DNA of 64,000 nucleotides, taken from assembly GCA_003255065.1 (NCBI GenBank), contig QAOA01003417.1, forward strand, positions 84,549-148,548, given 5' to 3'. Below the pieces are notes generated by a model. That model had not been told where the DNA came from. It made no database searches and saw nothing but the letters and a program-made list of their open reading frames with translations. Below are positions 46,809-58,358 of this stretch, one piece after another (within the stretch, counting starts at the first letter, position 1; every line of letters begins with the position of its first letter). Source of the stretch: Cercis canadensis (lineage: Eukaryota > Streptophyta > Magnoliopsida > Fabales > Fabaceae). The position numbers were made by a program, and so were the translations under genes.

Positions 46809-48219
46809 TGATGAACACACTTTTTATACAATATTTATCCCTCATATTTAGTCTTTTAAACCTCTTTTGGGCTGAATTGAGTAGACTTGGACCTCATTTG
46901 ATGACTTTGGATTCATTTGTGCCTAATTGCAATTTCCGGCAATACTGAGCATTTTATGCTGTCTTTGTGTTTCATGCATATCTTGAGTTCTGGATGTCTA
47001 AAAATTTCGAATCTTACCTTGTAGGAAAGCTGAGAGAATTTTCTACAACTTTCATTCAGGGATCTAAAGCTAATTCGGAAGTCCAAAAGGTCACATGCAG
47101 CCTGGAAGCCAGAGAATACATGCTGTCGCAGGATCCTGACCTACATGCAGTGTTTGGGCCATTACTTGAGCTGTGGATGTCATATGGACTTGAAAATAGT
47201 ACCATTGGAAAGCTAACAGACATAGGTTCAATTGTTAGGAATACTAGTTCACCATATTGTATATTGTAGATGGTCTTATTTGCTGTCGAAGTTGGCTGAT
47301 GGTTCCAGAAACCTATTGGCACTTAAATGGGCCTAACTTCCTCATGACAAGTCCAAATGAGCCCAAACCAAAGCCTAATTAAAGATAAGGCACATGGGAA
47401 CAAGTGTGCCCTAAGGAAAATTTGGGTGTGCATGTAATTTTGGAGGTCTATATCTTCAGAAAGGGGCAGCAGAAATTCATATCAAGTCATTTAGATATTT
47501 TAGACAGCTTTTGAACTTTCCTTAGTCTTTAAGTTTTCTCTCTAGATATTTTGTAAGAACTTGGCGTCTCTAGTTCATGGAGGGCTAATTCATCAAATCA
47601 ATCCAGGTTTTGGCTATTCTGATTATTGGTTTTGAGATTATGTGTTGTTGTTATTCATTTAGTTGTTAATCAAGTTCTTTCAATCCTCTGAAATATTCTG
47701 TTTGAATTGCTTAATTTGGATTTGGATTTTCATATTCTGTTTGCATGTGATAAAAGAGGATTGTATGGTTAATTAATGGTTCTAAGTTTGGACAGATTAA
47801 TTACCTTGGCTGGATTCTGGACTTAGGTTAAACTGGACTTGAATGTTTGCTTAATTCATTTAGTCTCCTGTTGAACCGAATTCTGGTTGCTTAACCAGTG
47901 GACATCCATAGAAAATTGAGAGGCTTCTTGATGTGTTTTAAAAGGCCAAGAACATGGTTAATAATTAAATGGATCCTTGAAATTCAAGGATGGACTAAAA
48001 TCATAATCAGTTAAGACTTGGATTGGTTGTTTTCCCTAAAGCTTACTACTTTCAATTAATTTCTATTAAACACTTGAACAAACAAAACTCCCCATTCTTA
48101 AAATTGATTCACTAAATAGAATAATCCTTAGGTTTGACTTAGGGCTGCCTTATGCTACAAGTAGCTTAGGTAACCGACCTTAAACTTTAACTAATTTGAG
48201 GAGCCTCGGCAGCTCATCA
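46809..48219 (+). repeat. 3' LTR of element C
   Basis: Begins TGATGAACACACTTTT and ends GCAGCTCATCA. It is eight bases shorter than the 5' LTR. A deletion near 48095 (relative to ccccctgttgatatgttc in the 5' LTR) accounts for most of this. Confidence 0.93.
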
Positions 48220-48674
48220 AAGAACAACCTCTTCATGTCATTCCAATTCATGACTAGACCTTGTGAAAGGTAATATAGCTAGTCCTTGGCTGCATCCGCA
48301 AGGGAGAAAATGAATGCTCTCAGTTTGATGTGCTCCTCAGGTATCCCTTGTGGCTTCATGGTTGAACAGACCACATGGAATTCCTTTAAATGCCTATAAG
48401 GGTCCTCACTTGCAAGGCCATGGAACTTTAGCAACAAATGTATCAATCCAGATTTTAGTTTAAAGGCAGTATCAAGATCAGAATATTAAATCCCTAAAGG
48501 ATGGTAAGCAACATCAGGAGCAGTTAATTCTTTAAGAGTTCCATCATGCATGTTATTATTAGCCATAGTAGGCTCTATATTATCAGTGACTCTATGTGCT
48601 TTAGCAAGTGTGTGCAAGGTTCTCTCAATTTCAAGATCAACTTAAAGTAATTCAAAACGAGAATATCTAGTCAT
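48220..48674 (-). pseudogene. Gag N-terminal part of element A, separated by element C
   Basis: From an ATG at 48674 (MTRYSRFELL, then a stop), the relic carries [59 protein letters not shown] and an [12 protein letters not shown] block followed by a stop. It runs into the C insertion at 48220 within the gag core and continues at 37551. The first five bases (AAGAA) are the right copy of the C target duplication. Confidence 0.85.
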
Positions 48675-49111
48675 ACACCATGCACAAAAAATGAATGAAT
48701 ACCAAAACACACAAAAATACAACAAAATATGGTTAGTTAAGGTATCTAAACATTTTTAAAAAATACTAGACCACCATATAATGAAAGCTAGGACAAAATG
48801 CAACTCAAAAATAAAAGAAAAAATCTTCAAAAAAAGAAAAAAGTGGTCAAAATAGTGGAATTTGGTAAAAAGAGGGTAGTGCTCACAACAAAGCAATGAG
48901 TTATGATTGTTAGGCCAATTTCCTTCAAATGACCAAGTTTTAGGTCAATCGGAGTTAAGTAATCCGTACACAATTCTAGCAACAGAACACCCATATTCAA
49001 GCCAATTCATAGGGAAAACAAGGAAAAACTAGAAACAATGCACAAGGATTCACATAAGGGTCTTGAAATTATCAAATAACATTGACAATCCCTAGCAACG
49101 ACACCAAAATT
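48675..49111 (-). other. 5' leader and primer-site relic of element A
   Basis: Non-coding. At 49087-49107 the minus strand reads ttggtgtcgttgctagggat, a mutated tRNA-Asp-type primer site (intact form TGGCGCCGTTGCCGGGGA), about five bases inside the right LTR. Confidence 0.75.
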
Positions 49112-50369
49112 TGATCGGAATTATCGCATTCCAACAAAATGAAAACCAAATCCCCTATAAAGAATGCAATACAGGGCTAATCCGAGTTGTCTCTCAGGGA
49201 ATGCAATAACTAATTAACAATTTCAAGATTACTAATTGGGGATTTTCAAACAAAAATTATATTACCAAATGTAAATTGTAGAATTAAACAGAGATTAAAT
49301 CAATCAATAAAAACACAACCTGACTAGACATCCATCAAGAATTGGTTTGATTTATCCTAGATTGAACATGATTAATCAAGTCTTAATGCACTGCTAATTG
49401 ATTTTAGCTATAACCGAAATCTCTGCATTATAACTAAGTGTTCCTACTGAATTATCACTCAGAATCCAGTTAACCACATACATCATGAATTCTTACAATC
49501 GTACAAAATAAGCAATTAGTTGTTAACCTAAAACCAAACATCAATTAACACAGTTTCTCTGGTTTAATGCAATAGAACAAAGATTCATCAACCTAAATTC
49601 TATTTCATACCTCAAAATACATATGAACAATAGAAATTTCCATAAATCCATACATAAACCAAGGCACGGCAGAAATACAAAGAAGAACAACAAAATTGCA
49701 CTAAACTAGAATCAATTAAATACAAGATCTCTAAATTAAACCGAAATCAATCTGGAATCTAGCTTGGTTACAAAAGCTCTACTCCTCAATGGCCTTCAAA
49801 TCCGAGCTCCAATGGAAAAGGGAAGCAATATAACAGTGTGTCTCTAAAAAAACAACAGAGGAAAAGAAAACAAACTGCCTCCTAAAGTCTCTCTTACTTT
49901 CTACCCTAATTTGGATCTATAACTGCCCAGGCTAAAAGACTAGATTGCCCCTTTGTGTGGGCTTGCTCCTCAGCTTCAGAATGAGTCCTCATTTGCATGA
50001 ATTAGACTTCAGATGAGGGAAATGAGCCCGAATAAATGGTCTCGGCCCAAAAGTCTGAATGCTGAACTTCTATGGGTGAGGGCACCATTAAGACACATCT
50101 GGATGGAAATTTGGTCTGCACAAGAATTGTAGCTCTGTGTCTTAGCTTTTCTGCAAAACCAAAATCACAATTTTTAGAGATCCCAAACTCAAGATAAGCC
50201 AAAATTACCAAGACATGGTCCAAATGAGAATGCTGAATGACAAAAACACTTAAGCCCAACATGGAACCCAAATCATAAAATACGGCCTAAGTCATAAAAT
50301 TAAACATAAGAGAGGTTGAAAAATACTAGGCATGAAGGTTAATTAACATATAAAAAATACTGTTTATCA
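49112..50369 (-). repeat. 5' LTR of element A
   Basis: In element orientation it begins TGATAAACAGTATTTT and ends ...GCGATAATTCCGATCA. Same length as the left LTR, about 7% diverged by eye over the part compared. Outside its 5' end lies a polypurine-like remnant (50370-50382). Confidence 0.9.
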
Positions 50370-50382
50370 AATCCCCCCACAC
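50370..50382 (-). other. Polypurine-tract remnant outside the 5' LTR of element A
   Basis: The bases aatccccccacac (minus strand gtgtggggggatt) lie between the outer end of the 5' LTR and the resumed 40-bp array. The same word family normally sits only next to the 3' LTR (26593-26608 here). The array restarts immediately as ttaaatgcacc, in phase with its left part. Confidence 0.65.
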
Positions 50383-52124
50383 TTAAATGCACCTATATCT
50401 TTCACCTGGAAGCCGACATAATTTAAAAGCACCGAGATCTTTCAGTCGAGAGTTGAGAAAAATTTAAAGGAATTGAGATCTTGCACCTGGGAGTTGATAG
50501 AATTGACAAGTCCTGAGATCTTTCACTCTGGAGCTGACAAAAATTTAAAGGCAATGATATCTTTCACCCAACAACTGACAGAGTTTAAAAGCAACGAGAT
50601 CTTTCACCCGGGAGCAAAATGAATTTAAAGGCACCAAGATTTTTCAACCAGGAACTGACAGAGTTTATAACCACTGATATCTTTCACTCCGGAGCCGACA
50701 AAATTTAAAAGAACCAAGATCTTTTACCCAAGAGCCAACTTGAATTTCAAGATACCGATATCTTTCAAGCGGGAGCCGACAAAATTTAAAAGAACCAAGA
50801 TCTTTCACCAGGGAGCCGACAAAATGTAAAAACATCGAGATCTTTCACATGGGAGCATACAAAATTTAAAAGCACCGAGATCTTTCACTAGGGAACTGAC
50901 AAAATGTAAAAGCACCGAGATAAAACCACAAAGATTTTTCACCCGAGAGCAAATAGAATTTAAAAGCGCTGAGATCTTTCACTCTGGAGCAACTAAAAAT
51001 TTAAAGGCAATGACATTTTTCACCTGGGAACCGGCAGGAATTTAAAGGCACTGAGATCTTTCACGCGGGAGTTGAAAAAATTTAAAAGCATCTAGTTCTT
51101 TCACCCTGGAGCCCACAAAATTTAAAGGCTTTAAGATCCTTCAACCGGGAGCCCACTGAATTTAAAGGCACCGAGATTTTTCACTTGGCAGCCGACAGAG
51201 TTTAAAAGCACCAACATCTTTCTTTCAGGAGCCGACAAAAATTTAAAGCCATCGGATCTTTAACTCTGGAGCCGAATAGAATTTAAAGGCACCGAGATCT
51301 TTCACACGGGGGCTGGTAAAATTTAAAAGCACAAATATTTTTCACCATGGAGCTGACCAACTTTAAAAGGATCGAGATCTTTCACTCGAGAGACAATAAA
51401 ATTTAATAGCACTGAGATCTTTCACCTGGAAGTTGACTAGACTTTAAAGGCACTACTATATTTCACGTGAGAGCCGATAAAATTTAAAAGCACTAAGATC
51501 TTTCACACGGGAGCCAACAGAATATAAAAGCATCGTGATCTTTCACTCGTGAGCAGGCAAAAATTTAAAAGCACAAAGTTTTTTCACCCAAGAAAAGACA
51601 AAATTTAGAAGAACTGAGATCTTTCACTCGAGATACGATAAAATTAGAAAGCATCGAGATCTTTAACTCAGGACTCGACAAAAATTTAATGGCACTGAGA
51701 TCTTTCACCTAGTAGCTGACTTAAATTTAAAGGCCTCGATATATTTCACGCGGGATCTAACAAAATTTAAAAGCATCAAGATCTTTCACTACGGAGCTGA
51801 GAGAATTTTAAAGCACCGAGAACTTTAACGTGGGAGTCGACAAAAATCTAAAGGCACTGAGATCTTTCAACCAAGAGCCCACAGAATTTAAATGCACCGA
51901 GATCGTTCATTCGGGAGCTAACAAAATTTAAAAGCACCAAGATCTTTCACTTAGGAGCCGATAAAGTTTAAAGGCACTGATTTCTTCACTTGGGAGGCGA
52001 CAAAATTTAAAAGCACAAAGATTTTTCACACGAGAGTTGACAGAATTTAAAAGGAACGATAACTTTTACTCGGGAATAGACAGATAAAAATTTAAAGGCA
52101 CCAATATCTTTCAGTCGAGAGACG
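50383..52124 (+). repeat. 40-bp satellite array, segment 2
   Basis: About 43 monomers of the same type as 22480-25334. Joining it to segment 1 at the element A insertion restores a full monomer. One local irregularity near 50915-50930 joins gagat directly to aaaaccac and lacks half a monomer. The right end is cut by element B after cgagagacg. Confidence 0.95.
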
Positions 52125-53543
52125 TGATGAACTGCCGAGGCTAACCAAATTAGTGAAATTTATAATCGGTTCACCAAAGCTACTTGCAACATAAGGCAAC
52201 ACCAAGTCAAACCAAAGGATTATTCTAATCAAGGAATCAGATTAAGGAGCATACAAACAGGGGGATTTGTTTTGTAGAAGTGATCAACAAAAGTTAATTA
52301 AAAGTGGTAAACTAAATAAAGGAAAGCAACTAGTCCAAGTTTAACTAATTCTAATTTTAATTCATCCTTGATTACAGAAAATCCATTCAATCATTAACCT
52401 AGTTCTTGGCTTTAGAACACATCAAGAAGCCTCTAAGTGATCTATGGATCTCTACTAGTTAAGCAACCGGAATTTGGATCAACTGAGACTAAATGAATTA
52501 AGCACTCATTCAATTCTAGTTTTACCTAAATCCAGAATCCAACCAAGGTAAATAATCTGTTGGAAAAGCTTTGAAACATTATTTTCTCTTTCCAATCCTC
52601 TTTTTTAACATATGAAATTAATCAATTAACATATGAACAATCATCCAACTGAATTAAACATTCAAGCAGAATTTAATCCAGCAGGAAAGGAAAGAAACTT
52701 GATTAATAATGGAATTTAAACAGTTAAAGCATAATCTCAGAATCAATAATCAGAACAGCCAAAATCTGGATTGACTTGAGTAATTAGCCCTCCATGAACA
52801 AGAGGAACAAAATTTACAGAGAAACTAGAGAGAAAACTTAGAGAGAAAGAAAGCAAGAAAAATTGTCTAGAAAATGATAATGAATCTCGGCTGCCTTTTT
52901 CTCTACATATTAACATCCAAAATTAATTGTACACCCAAATTGCCCTTAGGTCAACATTATTCCCATGGGCCTTAGTTTTAATTAGGCTGTGGTTTGGGCT
53001 TAGTTGGGCTTGGAATGAGGAAGTTAGGCCCAATTGACTCTGAACTGGTCTCTGGACTAATCAGTGAATTTCAAGGGGAAATAGCACTATCAATCAACCA
53101 CATTTTGGAGAAGTTATCTGCACAAGAATTGAAGATTTATGTCTTAGCTATCCAATGGTACAAAGTTTAGGTCCAGACAACACCCAAAACCAAAGTTATG
53201 TCCCAATCTGTTCACACGGGTCAGGACCCAGCGACAACATCTCTGCTCTAACTTCCAGGCTAAATATGACCTGCTAGACATCCGAATTACACTTGGAGCT
53301 CTGAATCAAAGTTGTAGATCTTTCTCTTAGATTTCCTACAAGGTAAGATTCAAAATTATCAGCTGTCTAGAACTAAAGATATGCATGAGACAACATAAAA
53401 TTCCCCGTATTGCTGAAAAACACAATTAGGCCCAATTGGATCCCAACTAATGAAATGTGGCCCAAGCCCAATCAATTCAGCCGAAAAGAGGTTTAAAAGA
53501 CCAAATATGAGGGTTGACTACTGTATAAGAAATGTGTTTATCA
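52125..53543 (-). repeat. 3' LTR of element B
   Basis: In element orientation it begins TGATAAACACATTTC and ends GGCAGTTCATCA. A polypurine tract (minus strand agtgtgggagaatt) abuts it at 53544-53557. Confidence 0.9.
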
Positions 53544-55110
53544 AATTCTCCCACACTTAACTTTTGCACGTCTTGGGCAAACTAGAATTTCAAAACAAGG
53601 TAACAGGGAAAGAAGGAAACAAAAACAAATTTAAAAACTAAAGAATCACCTCCCAATGATATTCAAGATATGCACAAGTTCACACCACAAGCAAGAAGAG
53701 CAATTAAATTCAAGAGAGTCAAAACATTCATGAGATAAAATTGCTTCACAACTGAAACCAACAAACAAGGTAACTTCAATTGGAAAGCATAAGTCAAGAA
53801 TGATAGATCCTCACAAGATATACTCTCAATCTCTTAAGTGTTTAGAAAGTAGGTACTTTACTCAATCGAACTCATGAAGAAATGTACTACCATAAGCTTG
53901 CTTATCTTCTACTTTTCCACTACTCAAACAAATGCACACACAAATCAAGAGGACTTTATTTAAAGCTGTAATAGAGCCAAGATAAAGGAAGGGAACAATA
54001 TAGATATAACAAGGTAAAAACCCAAAGAGAATAAAAGAACATTGGAGAGGAACTCAAATGACAAGCATTAAATTCCAAGTGTGTAAAGCATATTCTCCTT
54101 TCTTTTCACAAATTCCTTTCTTTTTCTTTTCACAACCTTTTTCCTTTATGTTTTTTCTTTTCTATGTTTTTTTTAGAGACAATTGGCTTTTTTTCTTTCT
54201 TTCTTTCACATAATACTTTGCACATTGCACATTAAAATTCACAACCTCCACACTTGTACTATTAATTACCCACAAGCACTAGAGCTCCTCCAAGATAATG
54301 AACCAATGCTCTCACATTCCATAAGGTAAGGTAACAACATGGTTTTTCACATACGCATAAAATGAGCTAAGACCAAAGATTGACAAATAGGCTCAATGGA
54401 GGTAATCAAAAAGAAATGATGCAAGGTTGGTTATTTGGCAAAGTAGCTAAATCAAGAAAGAATGCCTCAATCATATTTATGTATGCAAGTGAAAATGTAG
54501 CCTTAAAAAGAATCAAGCAAGTTCTAGAGTGAACAAATTCCATGAATGAAAATCACACAAGAAGGAAAAGAATGGCACAAATGCTAAATCCATCCATCAA
54601 AAGGCTCAAAATCTCATAAAGCATGTATCTATCAAACTTAATCATTAATCCAACATCTAAAACCAAGTATATGAAATTCAAGAAAGAAGACAATTATTCA
54701 ATCATATTATGAACCTTGAATTGCAAATGCTTCAAAATTACAAACTCACAAACTCCACAAATTCTAAAACATCATTGGAAGGTAAGTAAAACAGAAAAAT
54801 GACAACAAAAACAGAAAAAACAGCAAGAACAACAAATAGAAAACAGAAAAGCAAAGTGACACAACAGAAAATTAAAAACAAAAACAGAAAATTGACAGAA
54901 AAGTAAACAACAAACAACAAAAAGACTAAAAACAGCAAAATAGTAAAGTAAACAGAAAATTAAAATAGAAGCAACTAAACTACACAGAAATCCCTCCCCC
55001 ACACTTAAATTTTGAATTGCCCTCAATGTAAAAGTTTAACAAGTATCACCAATCAAATAGGGCAAGTAAAATAAATGAAAGACAGAGAAGAAACATCCTG
55101 ATCAAGGGAG
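53544..55110 (-). other. 3' untranslated region of element B with two polypurine-type tracts
   Basis: Non-coding. One tract touches the LTR (53544-53557). A second, aagtgtgggggaggga on the minus strand, lies at about 54991-55006, the same arrangement as in element C. The A-rich aacagaaaa tract at 54790-54970 gives spurious hydrophobic frames. Confidence 0.65.
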
Positions 55111-56040
55111 GTAAATGGCTTATTGCAAGTGGACCTCCTCCACGATGTCTTCTTGCACTCCCTCATAGAAAGCCTTGTTGGTAGCCTCACTTGCAATCTC
55201 GACTGCACCATAAGGAAATACCTTGATGACTATAAACGGACCAAGCTACCGAGAATGGAGCTTGCCGGGCATGAGCTTGAGGCGGGAGTTATAAATGAGA
55301 ACTTTCTGGCCAATTAAGAACTCCTTTCTTAGTACCATCTTATCGTGAAACCTCTTGGTCTTGTCCTTGTAGATGCAGGAGCTCTCATAAGCGTCCAAAC
55401 AAAGCTCTTTAAGCTCTTGGAGATGGAGCTTTCTCTGGGTTCCGGCTTGGCTTAAGTCGAGGTTGCACTGTTTGACTGCCCAATATGCCTTGTGCTCAAG
55501 CTCCAATGGAAGATGGCATTCTTTGCCAAAGACTATCCGGTAGGGGGACATCCCAATTGGCATCTCGAAAATGGTCCGGTATGCCCACAGAGCATCCTTA
55601 AGTCTTAAACTCCAATCCTTCCTATTAGGTTGGACAGTTTCTCCAAGATACACTTGATCTCCCTGTTGGAGAATTCGGCTTGCCTATTCGTCTGAGGGTG
55701 ATAAGGTGTGGATACCTTATGCACGACTCCATATTTCCGCACCAAATCCTCCATGCTCCGGTTGTAAAGTGTGAACCCTTATCACTGATGATAGCCCTCG
55801 AAATGCCAAATCTGCAGAAAATGTTTGATCTAACAAAATCCACAACAGTTTTAGAATCATCAGTTTGAGTGGCTTTCGCCTCTGCCCAATTAGACACATA
55901 ATCAACAACTAGCAAGATGTAAACAAAACCAAAAGAAACAGGAAAAGGCCCCATAAAGTCAATACCCCAGACATAAAAAGTCTCAAAAAATAATAAGGCC
56001 TGCTGGGGCATCTCATTCCTATGAGAAATATTTCCTGTTC
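55111..56040 (-). pseudogene. Integrase fragment of element B
   Basis: 56011 downward: [50 protein letters not shown], a frameshift at about 55770, then [20 protein letters not shown] and [20 protein letters not shown], ending [10 protein letters not shown] and a stop at about 55246. Two catalytic aspartates are visible. The Glu region lies in a shifted frame. The N-terminal zinc region is mostly lost to the internal deletion. Confidence 0.85.
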
Positions 56041-57654
56041 TCTGCCGATTGTGGCTTGCTTGCAGGTTGAGGTTCAGTTGGTACTTGCAGAGATTTTCTA
56101 GACCTCAGCATGATAGCACTCACATTCTTCCTATTTGGATTGAGAATTTTTTGCAAAGGAAGTTTTCCAGAACCCTGGGATTGCAACTGACTCACTAAAG
56201 ATGCCAATTGCCCAATCTGAGTTTCTAAATTTTGCATGTAGCCTCTGTCCTCTACTAGAACTGAATGTCGCTAGTGGCCATTTGCTTCACCAAATCTTCT
56301 AATGAAGGCTCAGGTTTGGATGTTGACGAACCAGTTAGTTGCATAGGTTGCTGGAATGGTTACCTGTTTAGTTGAAACTAACTCTGCCTAGCTGGTTGAA
56401 ATTGGTTCTGTTGCTAGAATTGTTGCCTATACTGTTGCTGTGGCTGTTGTGAATGGGCTGAATTACCATATCTGAAATTTGAATAATCTCTCCAACCAGG
56501 GTTATAGGTGTTAGAGTAAGGATAATATCTAGGCTACTGTTGTGGTTGGTATTGAGGTCTACCAGGAAAGACAATTAATGCAGCTACAGAGGGATCTTGA
56601 AATTCAAAATCACGATCTTAAAGTGTAGGATATGCATCTGTGGGATGAGATGGACAAGAGCATATGCCACACAAGCTTGCAGGTTGAGGTGCAGGTACTT
56701 GTTGTCCCACTTCCAACTGCCTCACCAAGGAGGTAAACTCATTAAGTCTGTGCTTCATTCCTTGTTGGTCAATAGGTGATACAACAACTTCATTGACTCC
56801 TCTAGTGGAAGGAACCATCCTAACACCAAACTGCTGGGAATTTGCAGCCATATTAGAAATCAAATCTCTGGCAGCAATCAGTGTTTTATCTACCAATGCT
56901 CCTCCACTGGCAGCATCAATCATACTCCTCTCCAGAGGTGATAAACCCTCATAGAAGTATTGGATCAAAGCTGGTCACTAATCTGATGGTGAAGGCAGCT
57001 TGAGCACAACTTTGTGAATCTTTCCCAATATTCATGCAATGTCTCCCCTGACAGTTGCCTTATGCCACAAATGTCTTTTCTAATTACCGCAGGCCTTGAT
57101 GCAGGGAAAAACTTCTCCAAAAATAGCTTCTTCATGTCATTCCAATTTCTCACTGAACCTTGTGAAAGGTAATAGAGTCAATCATTGGCTGCATTAGCAT
57201 GGGAGAAAGGGAATGCTCTCAATTTGATGTGCTCTTCAGATACCCCTTGTGGCTTCATTGTTGAACAAATCACATGAAATTCCTTTAGATGTTTATGGGG
57301 ATCCTCACCTGCAAGGCCATGGAATTTTGGAAGCAAGTGTATCAACTTAGATTTGAGTTCAAAAGCAGTATCAAGTTCAGGGTATTGAATCCCTAAAGGT
57401 TGATAAACAACATCAAGGGTAGTTAATTCTTTGAGAGTTCTAGCTCTAGCATGCATATTATTTCCAGCCCTATTAACATTATTAGCAGGATCAACAACAA
57501 GATTAATAACAAGATTAACAACACGAGGCCTAATATTGTCAGCCATGGTGGGCTTTATATTATTAGCAACTCTATGTTCTCTAGCAAGTGTATGTAAGGT
57601 TCTCTCTATTTTAGGATCAACTTCAAATAATTCAAAATGAGAAAACCTAGTCAT
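56036..57654 (-). pseudogene. Gag of element B
   Basis: Starts MTRFSHFELFEVDPKIERTL at 57654 and runs through [20 protein letters not shown] and [17 protein letters not shown] before a stop. It resumes with MRNWNDMKKLFLEKFFPASR (57153) and [14 protein letters not shown] (56930). The zinc knuckle near 56665 reads [14 protein letters not shown], so its last Cys is Tyr. After a Gln/Asn-rich part and METQIGQL-like words it ends at the deletion junction (QPQSAE next to integrase sequence). At least four frame breaks. Confidence 0.85.
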
Positions 57655-58358
57655 ACATCATGCACATCAGTAGTTGAATGCCTAAACACACAACAATATA
57701 CAAAAACATACAAAGGGTGGCAGAATTTGACTAAAACAGAAACACACCAAAAGCACAAAACAAAGGCAAAAACACACCAAAATAACACTAGAAAATGTAT
57801 CTAAACATTTTTAAAATTTTTGAGAACACCACAGAACGAAAGCTAGATGAAAATGGAACTCAAAAGTCAAATAAAAAATCTTTAAAAAATGGAAAAGTGG
57901 TCAAAACAATGGAATTTGGCCTAAAAATGAAGACCTCATGATATAGTGATGACTATTGATTGTTGGGCCATTCTCCTTCAACTGACCAAGTTTCAGGTCA
58001 ATCGGAGCACAAAAATTTGGACTAAATAGTATACCCAAAAATCACTAATTCAAGTTAAAATGAAGGGAAAACAACGGGGAAATGGAACCAAATCACCAGA
58101 ATTCACATAGGGGACTTAAAATCATCAACTAACATTGACATTCCCCTTCAACTGATCAAGTTCAGGGCAATTGGAACTTAAAACTCTGGATTGATTAGTG
58201 TAAATTGGCCTAAAATGGCCTAAAACCGCAAAAACACAGCAACAACAGGGGTGAATCAGGGGATCAATGGAGGGGTTTATGACCAAATTAAAAGTTAGTT
58301 ATACTACTAATAAGATTGATCCAAAACTAGAATAATTCCCGGCAATGGCGCCAAAATT
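57655..58358 (-). other. 5' leader and primer site of element B
   Basis: Non-coding A-rich leader. The primer site at about 58336-58353 reads on the minus strand TGGCGCCATTGCCGGGAA, two or so changes from the tRNA-Asp-type site of element C. Confidence 0.75.

Larger units (their letters stand above)
37552..48219 (+). mobile_element. Athila-like Ty3/gypsy element C, structurally complete
   Basis: Two LTRs (37552-38970, 1419 bp; 46809-48219, 1411 bp), each TGATGAACAC...GCAGCTCATCA, bound a 10.7-kb element with a tRNA-Asp-type primer site, one unbroken gag-pol frame, a 1.55-kb 3' region without an env-like frame, and a polypurine tract. The 5-bp target duplication AAGAA is perfect and lies in the gag of element A. 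LTR divergence is about 3-4% by eye. Lineage: Athila by RT and integrase wording and lack of a chromodomain. Confidence 0.93.
25335..50369 (-). mobile_element. Athila-like Ty3/gypsy element A, with two younger insertions
   Basis: Two 1258-bp LTRs (25335-26592 and 49112-50369) face the same way, with a primer-site relic inside the right LTR and a polypurine tract inside the left one, so the element reads on the minus strand. Without the nested Harbinger-like DNA (29268-33809 plus TAA) and element C (37552-48219 plus AAGAA) it is about 9.8 kb. Gag, protease, RT, RNase H and integrase occur in Athila order, all with stops, frameshifts or active-site losses. It sits in the 40-bp array. The left flank is AAATT. 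The right flank carries an extra polypurine-like stretch before the array resumes. Confidence 0.85.
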
